Assembly (NCBI GenBank): GCA_033030425.1
Contig: JAUFSD010000004.1
Location: 1,922,001-1,986,000 of the forward strand
DNA from: Verpa conica
Lineage: Eukaryota > Ascomycota > Pezizomycetes > Pezizales > Morchellaceae
Direction of reading: 5' to 3'
Length of the DNA stretch: 64,000 nucleotides
Of this stretch, positions 12,876 through 24,540 are shown piece by piece (position 1 is the stretch's first letter; the number at the start of each line of letters is the position of its first letter). The position numbers and the translations under genes are program-made. Below the pieces are notes generated by a model. The model was not told the origin of the DNA and made no database searches. It worked only from the letters and a program-made list of their open reading frames with translations.

Positions 12876-13397
12876 CATGGTGTACTGCAACCAACCCTTA
12901 AGTTTCTCTACCTCCAAACCTCTCTATATTACCTTTATCCCATCCATCATCCCTACCACTATTTTTACCATAAAATGATTAATAATTAGAAAGAATTCAT
13001 TATTCTAATTTAGGGAAGTTTATTATTCTGGTGGGTTTCGGGCGTTGCCAACCACTCGGACCTTACCAATAACCAGTGCAGTTCTTTTACTACACTGTAA
13101 AAATGTGAGTAGACTCATCACAGTCTACTGCCGGTAATATAACTCGGCTCGTTGGCTAAAGATTTAGATCAGGCAGGAATGTAATAATTATTAGTACCGC
13201 ATGTCTTAGTACCGCGTATGCATGCTGCAAGGCACACCGGGCGCTTCTCCACAATCCCTACAGATGCAACCCCACCGGATCATCACTTTGAAGCTTCACA
13301 TAACCTTCGCTCTGGACGTCCTTTTACTCTCTTTCGGACAGAAACACCTCTGTCTATATCATTCTTTACAGTTCTCTCCCATTTTCTCAAGCCCGTA

Positions 13398-14259
13398 ATG
13401 GAAAACCCTAGCCCTGCCATCGGTGCCTACCGCGCCGAGTTGAGCACAATCTTCTCCAACAATACCTCCCCCGAGGCACTCACACAGGCAGTCTTCGCAC
13501 ACGTCCAGTCACATATCGATACCATACCCATGGACAACCTCATCTACAATGTCTGGGACACCATGATCGAGCAAGCCAGCGCCGACATCACCACCCACGA
13601 CACACTGGTCCAGTTTATCCGCGATTTCTGGAGCCTCGCCACCACGCAGGACTCGTGGGGTCTGGCAGAACGCACAAAGTACAATCAACTACCATGGTAC
13701 ATGGCCGATAACGTCGCTGGTTAGTTCCCGCATCTCTCTTCCTCTCTGTTGCTGCTTACATCTACTAGGTGGTCCCTGTGAGCCCGGAGCCCCCTGCAAT
13801 CCGTCAAAGCACTGGGAGACCCCCCATTCCCCCGACTGCAACGACGACGAATCCTTCCCCTACGACGGCACCTTCTTTGAGAAACGCACGGCCTGGATCA
13901 ATTACTGCAATTTTGCGGCCCTGCTCACGGTGTACGATATGGTTGATTGTAGACTGATCTGCGAGACGAGTATGAGGGGTGTGCTGGAGGGTGAGACCTT
14001 CCCGACTTACTTTCCCGACACGGCCGTCATGGCGTTCGAGAAGGTTATACAGATTACCGGTGACATATTCTGGGCCCAGGGAGGGCAGTGGCTTGCTAGT
14101 GAGAGGGGATTGCAGGGGGAAGAGTTGGTCAAGGCGTGGAAAGGGCATGAGGAGGTGTTGGCGGCGATCGCAGGGAATCGGAGTAAAGAGAAGGAGGTCA
14201 GGGAGAGTGTTCTGAGGGCGAAGGAGAAGATGAGGGAGGTCAGGGAGAGGAATACTTGA
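13398..14259 (+). CDS. DUF3632-like fungal protein
   Basis: Two exons, 13398-13719 and 13769-14259, give 270 residues. The 49-bp intron has donor GTTAGT and acceptor CTACTAG, and exon lengths keep frame. Residues 1-105 are helical and acidic. A Cys/Pro-rich loop (GGPCEPGAPCNPSKHW) crosses the exon junction. A second helical domain contains TAWINYCNFAALLTVYD and FEKVIQITGDIFWAQG. The end is highly charged (KEKEVRESVLRAKEKM). Order and spacing resemble fungal DUF3632 proteins, which have no assigned function. An in-frame upstream ATG exists at 13218. I prefer 13398 because the upstream extension looks like untranslated sequence. Confidence 0.7.
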
Positions 14260-15741
14260 TTGTGTAGTTTATATATTTCCTGAAAAATAGAACCCCCCAC
14301 TTTCGGTATGAATTGCAATTGAGTCTCTATAAAAAAAAGAGTAAAGTACTCAATACACCCAACCCTCAACTAACGTACGAGGTTTCCAACCGGAAAAATA
14401 GTTGCGACCTATGCGGAGGATTTGAATACTGGGGCTTTGTGCCATTGCTAAAGTGGATGATTTACCACCGTGAGAAAGAACCTTAATATTTTTAAGTTTG
14501 GTTGAGAAACCTCTATACTGTTTGCCAGTAACCAATCCGGTAGTCACTTCTGATCTAGGCACTCATGTTCTTTATCGATCCTCGGTCGCTAAACCAATCC
14601 TTTAAGAATGTATATCTGCTATTCTAGGATTTGATAGTTAAACCCACTTAAAAATATCCCTATTTAAGTTCAAGTGTAACTACACTTGACATTGACTGAC
14701 CCGAAGAGGACCCCTAGCTGACAGATGATGTGTGGCAATTACATGTATCTAATGTCTTTCTTATTATCATATTCTACCCACAGTATGTGATGCACTCCAT
14801 GGGGGTATTCTACCTGGGGTCTAAGGCAAGCAGATCTTAGTGATTCATTAGAATTTGTAGTGTCGAGGATAACCGTGAGAATTAGACAGGGCATAGGCAA
14901 GTCATGAGAAATCACTCGTTGTATCACACCTGTAGTCTGTGAAAGGAATAAGTTGAGAAGTCAATTCGTAGGGACTGAACTAACCAGGAGAGAAGAGGGT
15001 ATGAGATCTCTATATACCAGCTGAACATTGTGAAGATGGGCAAAGGAAAACCCTAACCTTGGGAGGTTTGCTTACTGAGCTGAGGAAGGTCCTTCCAACA
15101 CAGTCGTGCCTCGCTTCACTAGCCAAAGAGATAGAAAATCTTTCCATAGTATATATTCTAAATACAGTATAAGATTTCATGTTTCCCTACCAATTTCCTT
15201 CTCAATATGAATAATTTAGCACATCCTATATAGATTAGCTGGATACTACATCATGTGCTACTATAGCTCGTGCCTATACCGTAATTCCGGGGGTAGGGTG
15301 AATGTTGTATAGGGATAGCTGTATATAACTAGGTTCATAGTCTTGTATCAAGCAAATATTACATGTATAAATACAGTACGGTAATTGAAAGGATCAATAA
15401 AGTAACATGCGTTTCAGCTCATCTAGCTTAAAAGACCACCAGAGGTCGTCTTTTTCCGTCTCATTTTCCTACCCTTCCCTTAATTTTCCATACCCTTCCT
15501 GATACATGCTTTATCATTGCTCATTCTTCTCTTTGTATCTAAAAGTAGAGGGTTCCTACATACTTTACTCCCGTACCTCATCTCAAATCTAGACCTTTGG
15601 ACCAAGATACCGTCGGTGGTCTCACTTCGCACATTTATCCAAGCTTCCATAGGCGACCCAGTGGCCCTCGAATTTCTGGTATTCTAGACTCCGGAACTAA
15701 AAGAGAAATGGGCTGTTAGTGGGATGTCGGCTACCAACAAC
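14260..15741. other. Intergenic, nothing recognised
   Basis: About 1.5 kb of AT-rich sequence with only short unrelated open frames. No domain, repeat array or RNA gene was recognised. Confidence 0.5.
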
Positions 15742-17433
15742 TCAGGCACCAACCTTCATTACTTCCCCATCTGCGGATATTTGCATTTGATGCGTGGTAT
15801 ATGGTTGGTCGTGCGATTCTGCGCGTTCACACATAGTGGGATATTCGGAGTGCTTGGTGATGATATTCTCTAGCTGGTAAACTTCGGGATCTTCATGTGG
15901 CTGCTGAAGACTAGAGGGGGGTGTCACAGGACGAATGAAATCCCTCGAAGGGAACCTGTTTGCCTTTGCTCGGTGACGGTTTTCGGCCTCGTGAGATTCC
16001 CGATTGCTTGCCTCGACTGTCATTTTGTAGTCTGTGCATCTCCACATTTCCGGCGAGGGACTCGAAATGGGTGATACGACGGGGGTAGATAACGTAGTAA
16101 CCGGGATTTCAATCGGTTGTGACTGGGACTGGATTTTTGGGATATGCTGCGTCTCGCCTTCATGTGATACTCGGGAACCAGAAGGGACTGCCATATTGCC
16201 GGTTGTATGCGTCCATTGCTGTGAATCTGAAATACCAGCCTTTGACCGGTGCTTCTTCCCTCTTTCATGAGACTCCCTCAGTTCAACACCCATCGTAAGC
16301 GCGCATACTGTACATGTCCAGATGCGCGGCACGTTTACTAACGTAGGTAGTGCCACGGCAGGTAAATCAGCCACTGTGGATACCTCTGGCACTACCAATG
16401 TACCAGCATTTGCCCGATGCTTCCTCCCCTCTTCATGGGACTCCCTAGATTCAGCTTCCATTGTAAGGGCACATACTTTACAAGTCCAAGTCCACGGCAT
16501 CTCCAGGGGCTTAGGCAATATTGTAACAGGAGAGTCAATCTCTCTGGATGTCTCCGCTACGACCATGGTGCGAGACTTTCTGTAATGTTTCTTCCCCCTT
16601 TCATGGGATTCTCTCGATGGAGCATCTATCGTAAGGGCGCACACGGTACAAGTCCAAGTCCGCGGCACCTCCACTATCGTAGGCGACTCCGAGACATGAG
16701 AGTCAATGGTCGGCACTACCGAGATGCTCGTCTTCTTGCTAACATTCTTGCGATGCTTCTTACCCGCTTCGTGTGACTCCTGGCATCCTACTGTCAGGTT
16801 CACATTACATACCATACAGGTCCAAGGCTGCATGTTAGCCTTGCTCCGATGCTTCTTCCCCCTCTTGTGGGCCTCTTCACACCGCTTCGAGACCGTGGCA
16901 TCGCAGATGCTACATGTCCATTTCTCGTCAATTTCGACTGGCAGGGATATAGCTCTCTGGGGGTTTGTGACATATTTGTTTGTCTGACAGGGTGTGATGG
17001 TGGTGACTATGGGATTATGTATAGGCCCTGTGCCGGCGCCTTCGATATGTGATTTTCCAGCTCGACTCGGTCCCGGACTTTCTTCGACCTTCTTAACACC
17101 GGTGTTACACTCTGGCGCGCTATGTTCTTGCGGGGGCGGAGGAGGTATGTCGGGGCTAGAATCCTTCACCACAGCTAATTCACGGAGCTTTTTCGAATGT
17201 TTTTCGCCCCCTTCATGTAGTTCTTTCTCTTTCTTGAGTAGAGACACACCACACACCTTACACGTCCAGAAAAGTGCGCCTAAGTGGGCTCTATGACTCG
17301 CGCTGTGTATGTGGCTAGTGAAGGATCCAGTTACTTTCTCATCGTTACATATGCTACAACTCCACCGTCGTGGTGAGTTGGACATAGGCGACGTTGGTTC
17401 GAGATCGAGGTCTTTTATGTGTTGTTTCGGCAT
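15742..17433 (-). CDS. Multi zinc-finger (short C2H2) protein
   Basis: A single open frame of 563 residues. It carries a repeated unit of the form W-T/S-C-x-V/I-C-x(9-12)-S-H-E-x-G-x-K-H, a U1/matrin-like C2H2 finger often tied to RNA or nucleic-acid binding. Seven units keep both Cys and both His: near residues 24, 55, 172, 204, 260, 315 and 371. Two more near the C-terminus are degenerate. One reads WTHTTGN with both Cys lost. The other reads WRCTDYK with the second Cys replaced by Tyr. Linkers are Ser/Thr/Pro-rich and disordered. I cannot assign a target. Confidence 0.8.
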   Translation of the reverse strand: MPKQHIKDLDLEPTSPMSNSPRRWSCSICNDEKVTGSFTSHIHSASHRAHLGALFWTCKVCGVSLLKKEKELHEGGEKHSKKLRELAVVKDSSPDIPPPPPQEHSAPECNTGVKKVEESPGPSRAGKSHIEGAGTGPIHNPIVTTITPCQTNKYVTNPQRAISLPVEIDEKWTCSICDATVSKRCEEAHKRGKKHRSKANMQPWTCMVCNVNLTVGCQESHEAGKKHRKNVSKKTSISVVPTIDSHVSESPTIVEVPRTWTCTVCALTIDAPSRESHERGKKHYRKSRTMVVAETSREIDSPVTILPKPLEMPWTWTCKVCALTMEAESRESHEEGRKHRANAGTLVVPEVSTVADLPAVALPTLVNVPRIWTCTVCALTMGVELRESHERGKKHRSKAGISDSQQWTHTTGNMAVPSGSRVSHEGETQHIPKIQSQSQPIEIPVTTLSTPVVSPISSPSPEMWRCTDYKMTVEASNRESHEAENRHRAKANRFPSRDFIRPVTPPSSLQQPHEDPEVYQLENIITKHSEYPTMCERAESHDQPYTTHQMQISADGEVMKVGA

Positions 17434-18826
17434 TCTGTGATCGGTGGTGTATGGGTTTGCAAGCTGGACTATGCACCTGCTTTGTATTTAGGTGTGTGGG
17501 GTGCCTGAAGCCACGCACCTACCCGCTTGGCGCTTGGAGTAGCAAAACAAGTATGGAATACCTAACCCTGGAAATGATCGTGGTTACAGAAAGGTATGGT
17601 AGATCCATAAACCAGGAGATATTAAATATGTGGTATAGTTAAATTTTTGTGGAAGGCGACTGCACTTTAGATTAACCAAATATGTACCTATGGTTTAACG
17701 TTCAGTCATAACTGATTTTAGCTTAACGTTACGTGTAACGTGTGCCTAAAATCAATCATAGTGTAATTCAAGTACGGAAGTCTATAGACCTTTACTTAAG
17801 AGCCTCTTACTAAATTCTGTGCAACGATTGACCTGGGTAGGTCCGGTTTAAATAGAATCTCCGGATAGACAATAAGGGCAGATGGCGTGGGGTAACTTAC
17901 TAATAAACAACTTCTCGACAGGCTCTAGAGCACTATAGGTATTACGTATCAGAAAATATCTCTAGTGTAATTTAAGCAGGTGTAGAGTTAAGGTAAGTAT
18001 TACGGGAAGTTGTATGTAGCCTTGACAGTGGCCTGGTCATTGCTTAGACGCGACGGAGACGAGGGGATTAGCTGGGCGCCGTCTGCCGGCAGCCAACTGT
18101 GGTTCGACAATAGTCGAACTACAAGGGGTAGGTGAGTTGTTGGGGGGTAGTCGAGCTTAATCAGCGACCAACTCAACCCTAACCCACCTACATGCTAACC
18201 TGGGCTTTAGCATATAGGTGCCATGTCCTAACCTATTTATAGGATAGTCCGTCCGTCTATATATTGGACGGACCGGCCTGGCTGGAAAACTATAGTCGAC
18301 TATAGACCAATGTAGTCTTCCCAGCCCATAATTAAGACTGGCTTGGCGCTGGTTGTATGTTGTTTACTTAAGGTGCGGCTCTGCGGGCTTGGTTCTATAC
18401 CTAGTAGGTCAGGGGTATTGGGGCCACACAACCCCTGCCCCTGAGGCTCTGTAGCCGCCCAGCACCATGACGAATGCTGTCTGTCTGGATGCTTACCGAC
18501 TAGCACCTTGTTCACTACTATCAACTGGCCCCATAGTCGATATTCGAGGCATTAACCCACCTGATTTCATCAACGCAAACGTCGCTAACCTGTCACCTTA
18601 GCACAAATTGGTACTCCCGGTCTTGAAAATACCGATACCCGTGTATCCCACAAGCTCCGTTTGTATTTGTTTATCACGTGCATCACCCAACTGATTACTA
18701 ACCTTCAATACCCAACAAACATCTTTCCCCGCCTTCCACCCCCTTATTCCCGGTCTAACAAACAACGCAGGCCAGCCAACTGTAACACAACCTCAACTAT
18801 ATACTAGAAATATCATTTCCTACATA
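17434..18826. other. Intergenic with hairpin and dispersed repeats
   Basis: No gene is seen. A perfect-to-near-perfect hairpin lies at 17713-17754. The segment 18040-18340 shares blocks (GTCCGTC, GGCCTGGCTGGAA, GCGCTGGTTG) with 2340-2780 and is probably the same decayed repeat family. A CAACCCTAACCCA motif lies near 18174. Confidence 0.5.
17713..17754. repeat. Short inverted repeat (hairpin)
   Basis: Arms TGATTTTAG and CTAAAATCA enclose a second paired block (TTAACGTTAC with GTAACGTGTG). The total is 42 bp. It could be a small foldback remnant or an RNA hairpin. Confidence 0.6.
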
Positions 18827-19811
18827 ATGAGCAGTACCAAGCCTCCCAAGCCTCCCAAGCACACCCCAAGCACGGCTACAACCGACACAGTCTCCTTGAA
18901 CTTTTTCCGAGACCTCGCGCCAAACTACATCGCTAGTGGAGGAGAAGCCACAACATACCCCAAACTCGAAGTCTTAGTCCCAGCCGATCTAGCCGCGCAA
19001 TACGACACCGGAAGTCTTTTCAGCCTCGAAGGACTACCCGAAGAAGCCCGCTCATCATTCCAAGCCTTACTGCCCAAATCCAAACATATCCTTGGCAAGA
19101 AACATCCATTTGTCTTCATGGTAACCAACTGTCTCGGCTATCTCTATTCAGAACAGAAAGACTATAGTAGCGCGCTTCAGTGCTATGAGAAAACACTCTC
19201 TGGGCGCGAGATGTTACTGGGACAAGAGCACACATGGACACTAAAGACCGTTCAAGCGATAGCGCAGGTCTATCATCGACAGGGAAAGTTGGATGAGTCG
19301 ATTCGTTGTTTTGAACGCGTTCGCTTAGGTCTAGAGGCGGCAAATGGGCCTAACCATGTGGATACACTGGAGATTGTCGCAATAATTGGAGTGCTGTATA
19401 GTTCGGGGAATTATCCAAATGGGATAGAGTATAATGAAAAGGCGTTAGAGCGGGTAGGACGGATTCTGGGAACAGAGCATAGAGCAACGTTTATAATAAT
19501 GCACAGTCTTGCGAAAGCATACCAGATACAGGGGAAGCATGAGAAGGCACAGGAAATGTCTGACCGTGTGAAAGCGGCGCTCAAGAAAGCTGAGATGAAG
19601 AATCGTCCTGTTAGCGAGGGTTCTAAGAGAAAGATCATGGTCAGTTTATCCTTTTAATATAAAACCATAGACCCTAACCTTTTGTTTTTAGTTTCGAAAT
19701 ATCGTCTTGGTCTGTGCCTTTATTGGTATTATTGTTGCTAGAGTTTTATACAGCAATAAAGAAGATAAAGGAAAGACTGAGAAGATTTATGATTTAGAAG
19801 AGTTCTATTAG
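18827..19811 (+). CDS. Tail-anchored TPR protein (kinesin-light-chain-type repeats)
   Basis: Two exons, 18827-19639 and 19692-19811, give 310 residues. The 52-bp intron has donor GTCAGT and branch CTAACC, with acceptor TTTTTAG. The N-terminus is Pro/Lys-rich and disordered. Residues about 80-250 form four 42-residue TPR units with the LGxEH...TL signature of the kinesin-light-chain class. Exon 2 adds a single hydrophobic helix (NIVLVCAFIGIIVARVL) and a short charged tail, so the protein is predicted to be tail-anchored with the TPRs in the cytosol. Without the intron the helix would be missed. Such TPRs are common in fungal NOD-like receptors, one of which lies at 39.8-43.7 kb. Function unknown. 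Confidence 0.8.
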
Positions 19812-19898
19812 TATTCGTTTTCATCTCTTGTCCATACTGAGGATTTCCGGCTCTTGGGAGTTATTTTAGTGTGTAATATAAGTTTTTTTTTTCTGTAG

Positions 19899-20248
19899 AT
19901 TTCACTCCCAACTACGGCTATTATTTTACTGAAACGTCAAGATTCTGAAGGCGAAACAGCACTACACCAAGCTGTCAAGAAGCCCACTATAGATAGTACT
20001 ATGGTGGAGACATTTCTTGAACCTGGAGTTTTAAGTGATTTTTTCACAAGTATATATGCAACCTAATACATCCAGCAACTATAGGAGATAACGCACAATA
20101 TATAATATTTTTATCTATTAAGAGTACAAATATAGAAACCCAAAACTACGGTAGCAATACACTTCTACATTATGTGTTGCGGAGAGGCCTTGAAACTATT
20201 CATTCGATTCTACTACATTTAGAAGCAGAAGTGACTATCGAAAATTAG
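19899..20248 (+). pseudogene. Ankyrin-repeat relic
   Basis: Two separated blocks look like ankyrin repeats: GETALHQAV near 19951 and NTLLHYVLRRG near 20154. The sequence between and around them has frame breaks, and there is no start codon. It lies 88 bp after the tail-anchored TPR gene on the same strand. It is probably a remnant of an ankyrin protein or of a receptor-type gene with an ankyrin end. Confidence 0.55.
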
Positions 20249-20376
20249 GTTAGGAAAATGGCTGTAACATTAATGGTCAATAATCCTCTTGGGTCGAGTG
20301 AAATTTGCAGAGACATTGAGGTTCGGGCTAAGAAAAATTTGAAAAGAAATTCAAGCAAGGCAATATATATATCTAC

Positions 20377-20780
20377 AGTGTTCGTTATGGGAGACTCGTT
20401 CCCTGGGGAACCAGGCTAAGAAACCGTCCCAAACCGCTCTACAGGGCGGTGCGGTTCCGGGTTTTGAGCAAAGGACAGGGGAGGACCGTGCACATTGGGG
20501 CACCAATTAGAGAAAAATCAATATCTACAGCATTTAGCGACTATAATTGAGCTCCAAAGCACTGTGGGAGGCGTATGGGAGGTGTATGAATGGCGTATGA
20601 ATGGCAGTATATTCAGAGTAGCCCAGAAGTAGGACTCTCTCCAGTGGGAAACTGCCCCAACCCGTCCCCGGCCAGGGAACCACCCCAACCGGGTTTTTCG
20701 GTCAAAATTTGCCCCCGAACCCACAGTGTGGCAGGCCCATAGTTTTGGGAACTGCCTTGAACTGCCCCAAGACGAACACT
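20377..20780. mobile_element. Inverted-repeat element, about 400 bp
   Basis: The ends are inverted: the left end begins AGTGTTCGTTATGGG, and the right end ends CCCCAAGACGAACACT. The interior is rich in CCCCAACCG/CGGTTCCGGG blocks and has no meaningful coding frame. A right-end fragment of the same family lies at 10335-10426. It is a non-autonomous DNA element by structure. The target duplication is unclear. Confidence 0.65.
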
Positions 20781-22456
20781 ATATATTTATATAGATTATT
20801 ATGGCTATAGTTTTCTATTTCTAGTGTAAGTAAAGGAAGAAAAAATAGTAAAACTAGATATTGTTTGCTAGTGGAGATTGGAGAAATTCTGGCTTGGACT
20901 CAATGCTCCAGGGAGTATTGGGAGGAAGTAAAACCAGTAGTGTAAGCTAACAATAATAAATTCATAGTGCTCGGCACTCTCTAACTTAGAGGGTTGCTGT
21001 GCCAAGGGGCATATGTATGTGTAACCCACAGAACATTACGGGTACTTATCAGCACAATAGCGCCTAAATTGACTATCATTAAAGCTGTAAAGGTTATCTC
21101 ATAAGCTGTTAAAAATTGCTACCCCCAAAAGTGGCGGTGGCCGAATACAGAAAGCTTTGTCAGCTAGAGCTAGTCAATGGAGAATATTACAATATTAGCC
21201 CCTACTAGGAGGGGCAGCTTTACCAGCTTATGGGGTAATAGAGGGTTAAGTGACCTTATTTAACATACCTTCAACATAGTTATCATAATAATAATTATTT
21301 TCTTTGATCTTGGCTTTAATATTTGCGCGCCTTTGGTGGATATGTGCCAAGCGAGTGGTATTACCGCTTAGTTCCGGCTGGGCCTTAATTGTTCCTATTG
21401 ATCGCCGATCCTACCGTTATGATGCACCCACTCGGGATGACCCGCAACCCCACCTGCACGTTTATCCAGGGAATCTCGCAATGCTGGAGGGGTAAAAAAA
21501 GGAAAAACACTGGGTCCGCATATGACAGAAAAGAGTTGTGGTGAATCTTTGTATGCGGGGTAGTCCGCTTCAGCTCTCTCGGTAGTAGCACGTGGATAAA
21601 GAAAAATCCCCATATTCTTCTAAGAGGGATCCCAGAATCCTTATCTATCGATAGATATTAGGGAGTTGACATGAGAGTTCATTCTCTAAAACGAAAGCTG
21701 GGGAGGTAGAATTGCTATCGGTGTCGACCGTAATTAACGTTACACTTGCTGGACAAGATAGCCGATAAAAACGATCAGTGCCCCTTCTCCACACTAGAAC
21801 CTTTCACTTGACGCCCCTAGGTATTATTTCGCGTGCTCTGATATAATCTCTGCAGGACCCCGCTCCCCTCCATTTTCCTGGCGTGCATTCAACGCGCAGT
21901 TATGAGGCTGGGTGTAAGACTAGGGGTAGATATAGCTTGTTTTACGATGCATCTGCAGATAATACTCGTAGTCTGCAAGCCTTTCTGGTGATGTCTTTCC
22001 TACGGGGTCACTTTTATAAGCCTGTACCGTTGGCCAATTCTAACATCTATTTCTTGGCATGGCAAGGTTCAGATGTGTATTTGGGATAAAATACCCTATG
22101 AGGCACATAATGTGATAGTAGGTAAGACATGGTGCTCCCTGTTACCAACACTTGAAGACTACGAGTAGTGTTATTACAGATGCACAGCATGCACAGAGTC
22201 CTTTAATGGCCCTTCATGGACTGCCACTACATAGATTTTTTTCTCCCACTCGTCTAGACCCTCGAAGAGCTCGCGTAATGATTTGAAAAGAGAAAAAAAC
22301 TCGGAGAAACAGGTTTAGGAACGCAAACGCCTCATGTATTGTAATAGCTAGGTTTAGGCTATTCTAGAGCAATAAAACCGTCAACACCCCCCGTCGAGAT
22401 TACTTTCTATGTCTCCGTCCTTTCAACCCGCCATCCTTCATAACACCTAATCGAAA
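20781..22456. other. Intergenic, nothing recognised
   Basis: About 1.7 kb, mostly AT-rich, with short random open frames. No gene was recognised. Confidence 0.5.
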
Positions 22457-24540
22457 ATGAGTGACCATCCACCCCCAATCAACCAAACAACCCTTCAAAT
22501 AGCGCTCACGAGTAAAGTAGTCATCGCCTACTGTATGTTTCAACCGACACCGATCGCTATGAGTACTATATCTTACTAACACTCCGATAAAGGTATCTAT
22601 GCATCTATTGCTGTTTTCCCTGCAGGTTTCGATCCTAGCATGCTACTACCCTACCTCTGTTTCGGAAACAATTCGGATACGAATACGAGGGAGATTATGT
22701 TACTCCCACAACACGTCAGGCTGTATGGAATTGTGTACTTCTCCCGGGGGGTTTATTGAGATCCATGATTGCTGGTCCCATTGGTAGTCTGTATGTTTTG
22801 CTATTTGTTTATTTGGTTGATTCTGCTGCATAAATATGCTCAAAATTCCAAGCCTTGGCCGAAGATATATCTTCATCGTTGGTAGTGTTATTATGGCAGC
22901 AGCGATAGTACAGCTACAGACTACTCGCGACTGGAGGGTCATAGCTAGTGGGAAGATCTTCTATTGTAAGTCTAAAATGAACTCCCAATTTCCCTTTAGC
23001 CTAGCTTTACTGCTCAAGAGGAATTAGGAGACATTACTGCCCGCAGGAATATTAATGACAGGAATAGACACCGGGTACTCCGTTTATCTTGTGGGAGCTC
23101 CAACTTATATCTCTGAGATCACTCCGCCTGGTATCCGTGGTGTGATGCTGTCGCTTATCAACCTTTCTATGTTTATTTGGCAGTTTGTCTCCTATATTCA
23201 ATTTCGCTCCCGATATTTTATAGGGCTAATATAAATAGGTTTATATGTTCATGCGTCCTACAGGGAACCCAATCTATGGACAGCAATCTGTCATTCCGTA
23301 TACCTATCATCATACAATATATCATTCCCCTCATTCTCTTCACCACTCCATGGTTAATCCCGGAGACGCCATTCTGGCTCGTTGAGAATTCTAAGGTTGA
23401 TGCGGCGAGGCAGACGTTAAAAAGACTGCATGGCGAAGATCATGACTTTGACCAGCACCTCAAAGAAATCAAGAGTGCCATCGAGCAACAGAAAGTATCT
23501 AATGTCACATATCTTGACTGCTTCAGAGGCTCTAACTTAGTAAGTGACTCTTTCTCCCTTTACCTGTAAATATATATATATTTTCAGGCTAGAAACTCTT
23601 GTACTACAAAGGATTATTCTGATTTTTGATCTGAATAGAGACGTACGATGATCGCATCCGGGATCATTTGTGCGCAACCACTTGTTGGAGGGGTTTTTGT
23701 CTTCAGTTACGTAGGTTTCTTAGAGCCCATTTACGTACAGTGTGTTCTACGAGCTGCCTCGTGAACCATATCATCCATTTATTAGACTCATGGCCCTGAC
23801 ATATACCGGAAGACTACATACTTTTTTATACTCTCCGGGGTTGAGCAAGCACAAGCCTTCACAATCACAGCGGTGATGTTTGCTCTGCAGATCGTAGCCA
23901 ACATTTTGTCATGGCCCTTGATCGAAAGATTTGGACGTCGTTTCTTACTATTGACAGGAACTACCGTTCTTCTCATCTCAAACTTCATCATAGGCACCAT
24001 CGGAGCTATCGGTGTTGACCGTTCTAGTTCACTTCCGAAGGTTGTTGTATCTTTCATGGTTATTTTTTCCGTATTCTTCCAACTCTCGGTTGGTGCTACG
24101 TGAGTTCCGTAACCCTATGGCTTACTATACACTTTAACTTATCACTTGCAGAGGGTGGGCTGTTGCTTCTGAAGTAAGCTCTGCAAAAATGAGGGGCTTG
24201 ACCCAATCTATCGCCACGGCCGCTTCCAGTGTTTGCGTTTTTGCGGTTTTCTTTACCGTTCCATACCTCATTGTGTGTAATGTTCCTCCCCCCGCGATAG
24301 CCAAAAAATTATCTAGTGATGGTAGCATATATTGACGAAGGCATCCAGAGCCCTGATGGAGCGGACCTGGGTCCTAAAGTTTGCTTTATCTACGGCTCTT
24401 TGACGTTCATTATATTAGTACTCATCTACTTTGAGGTTCCCGAGATGAAGGGCCGCACATATGAAGAACTCGACTATATGTTCCAGAAACGCATTCCTGC
24501 TAGGAAGTTTAAATGTTTCTCCCGCCACTATCCTCTATAA
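22457..24540 (+). pseudogene. Sugar transporter of the MFS superfamily, disrupted
   Basis: Nine exon-like blocks align in order with a 12-helix sugar/proton symporter: 22457-22532, 22593-22790, 22853 to 22947 or 22965, 23048-23186, 23264-23539, 23639-23710, 23813-24099, 24152-24272 and 24349-24540. Motifs seen are GFD in helix 1, YEGDYVTP, LGRR after helix 2, YISEITPPGIRG, PETPFWLVE after helix 6, FGRR after helix 8, and VPEMKGRTYEELD near the end. Exon lengths fit the phases except in two places. The 22593-22790 block is one base out (frame changes near 22640). The 23048-23186 block is one base out (frame changes near 23100). The junction before 23048 also makes a TGA if the best donor is used. 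Family membership is firm; disruption is likely but depends on assembly accuracy. Confidence 0.7.

Larger units (their letters stand above)
11820..13397. other. Intergenic with short tandem repeats
   Basis: No gene is seen. The stretch contains a four-copy 23-bp repeat (12218-12309), a TTAGGG doublet near 12512, and a GCTGCTGT microsatellite near 12837-12875. A TATATAAT-like box on the minus strand near 11828-11836 may belong to the promoter of the RNase-fold gene. Confidence 0.5.

Noticed and set aside
16020..17296. Several plus-strand frames under the zinc-finger gene
   Set aside because: They are shadows of the repeated finger units and have no independent coding features.
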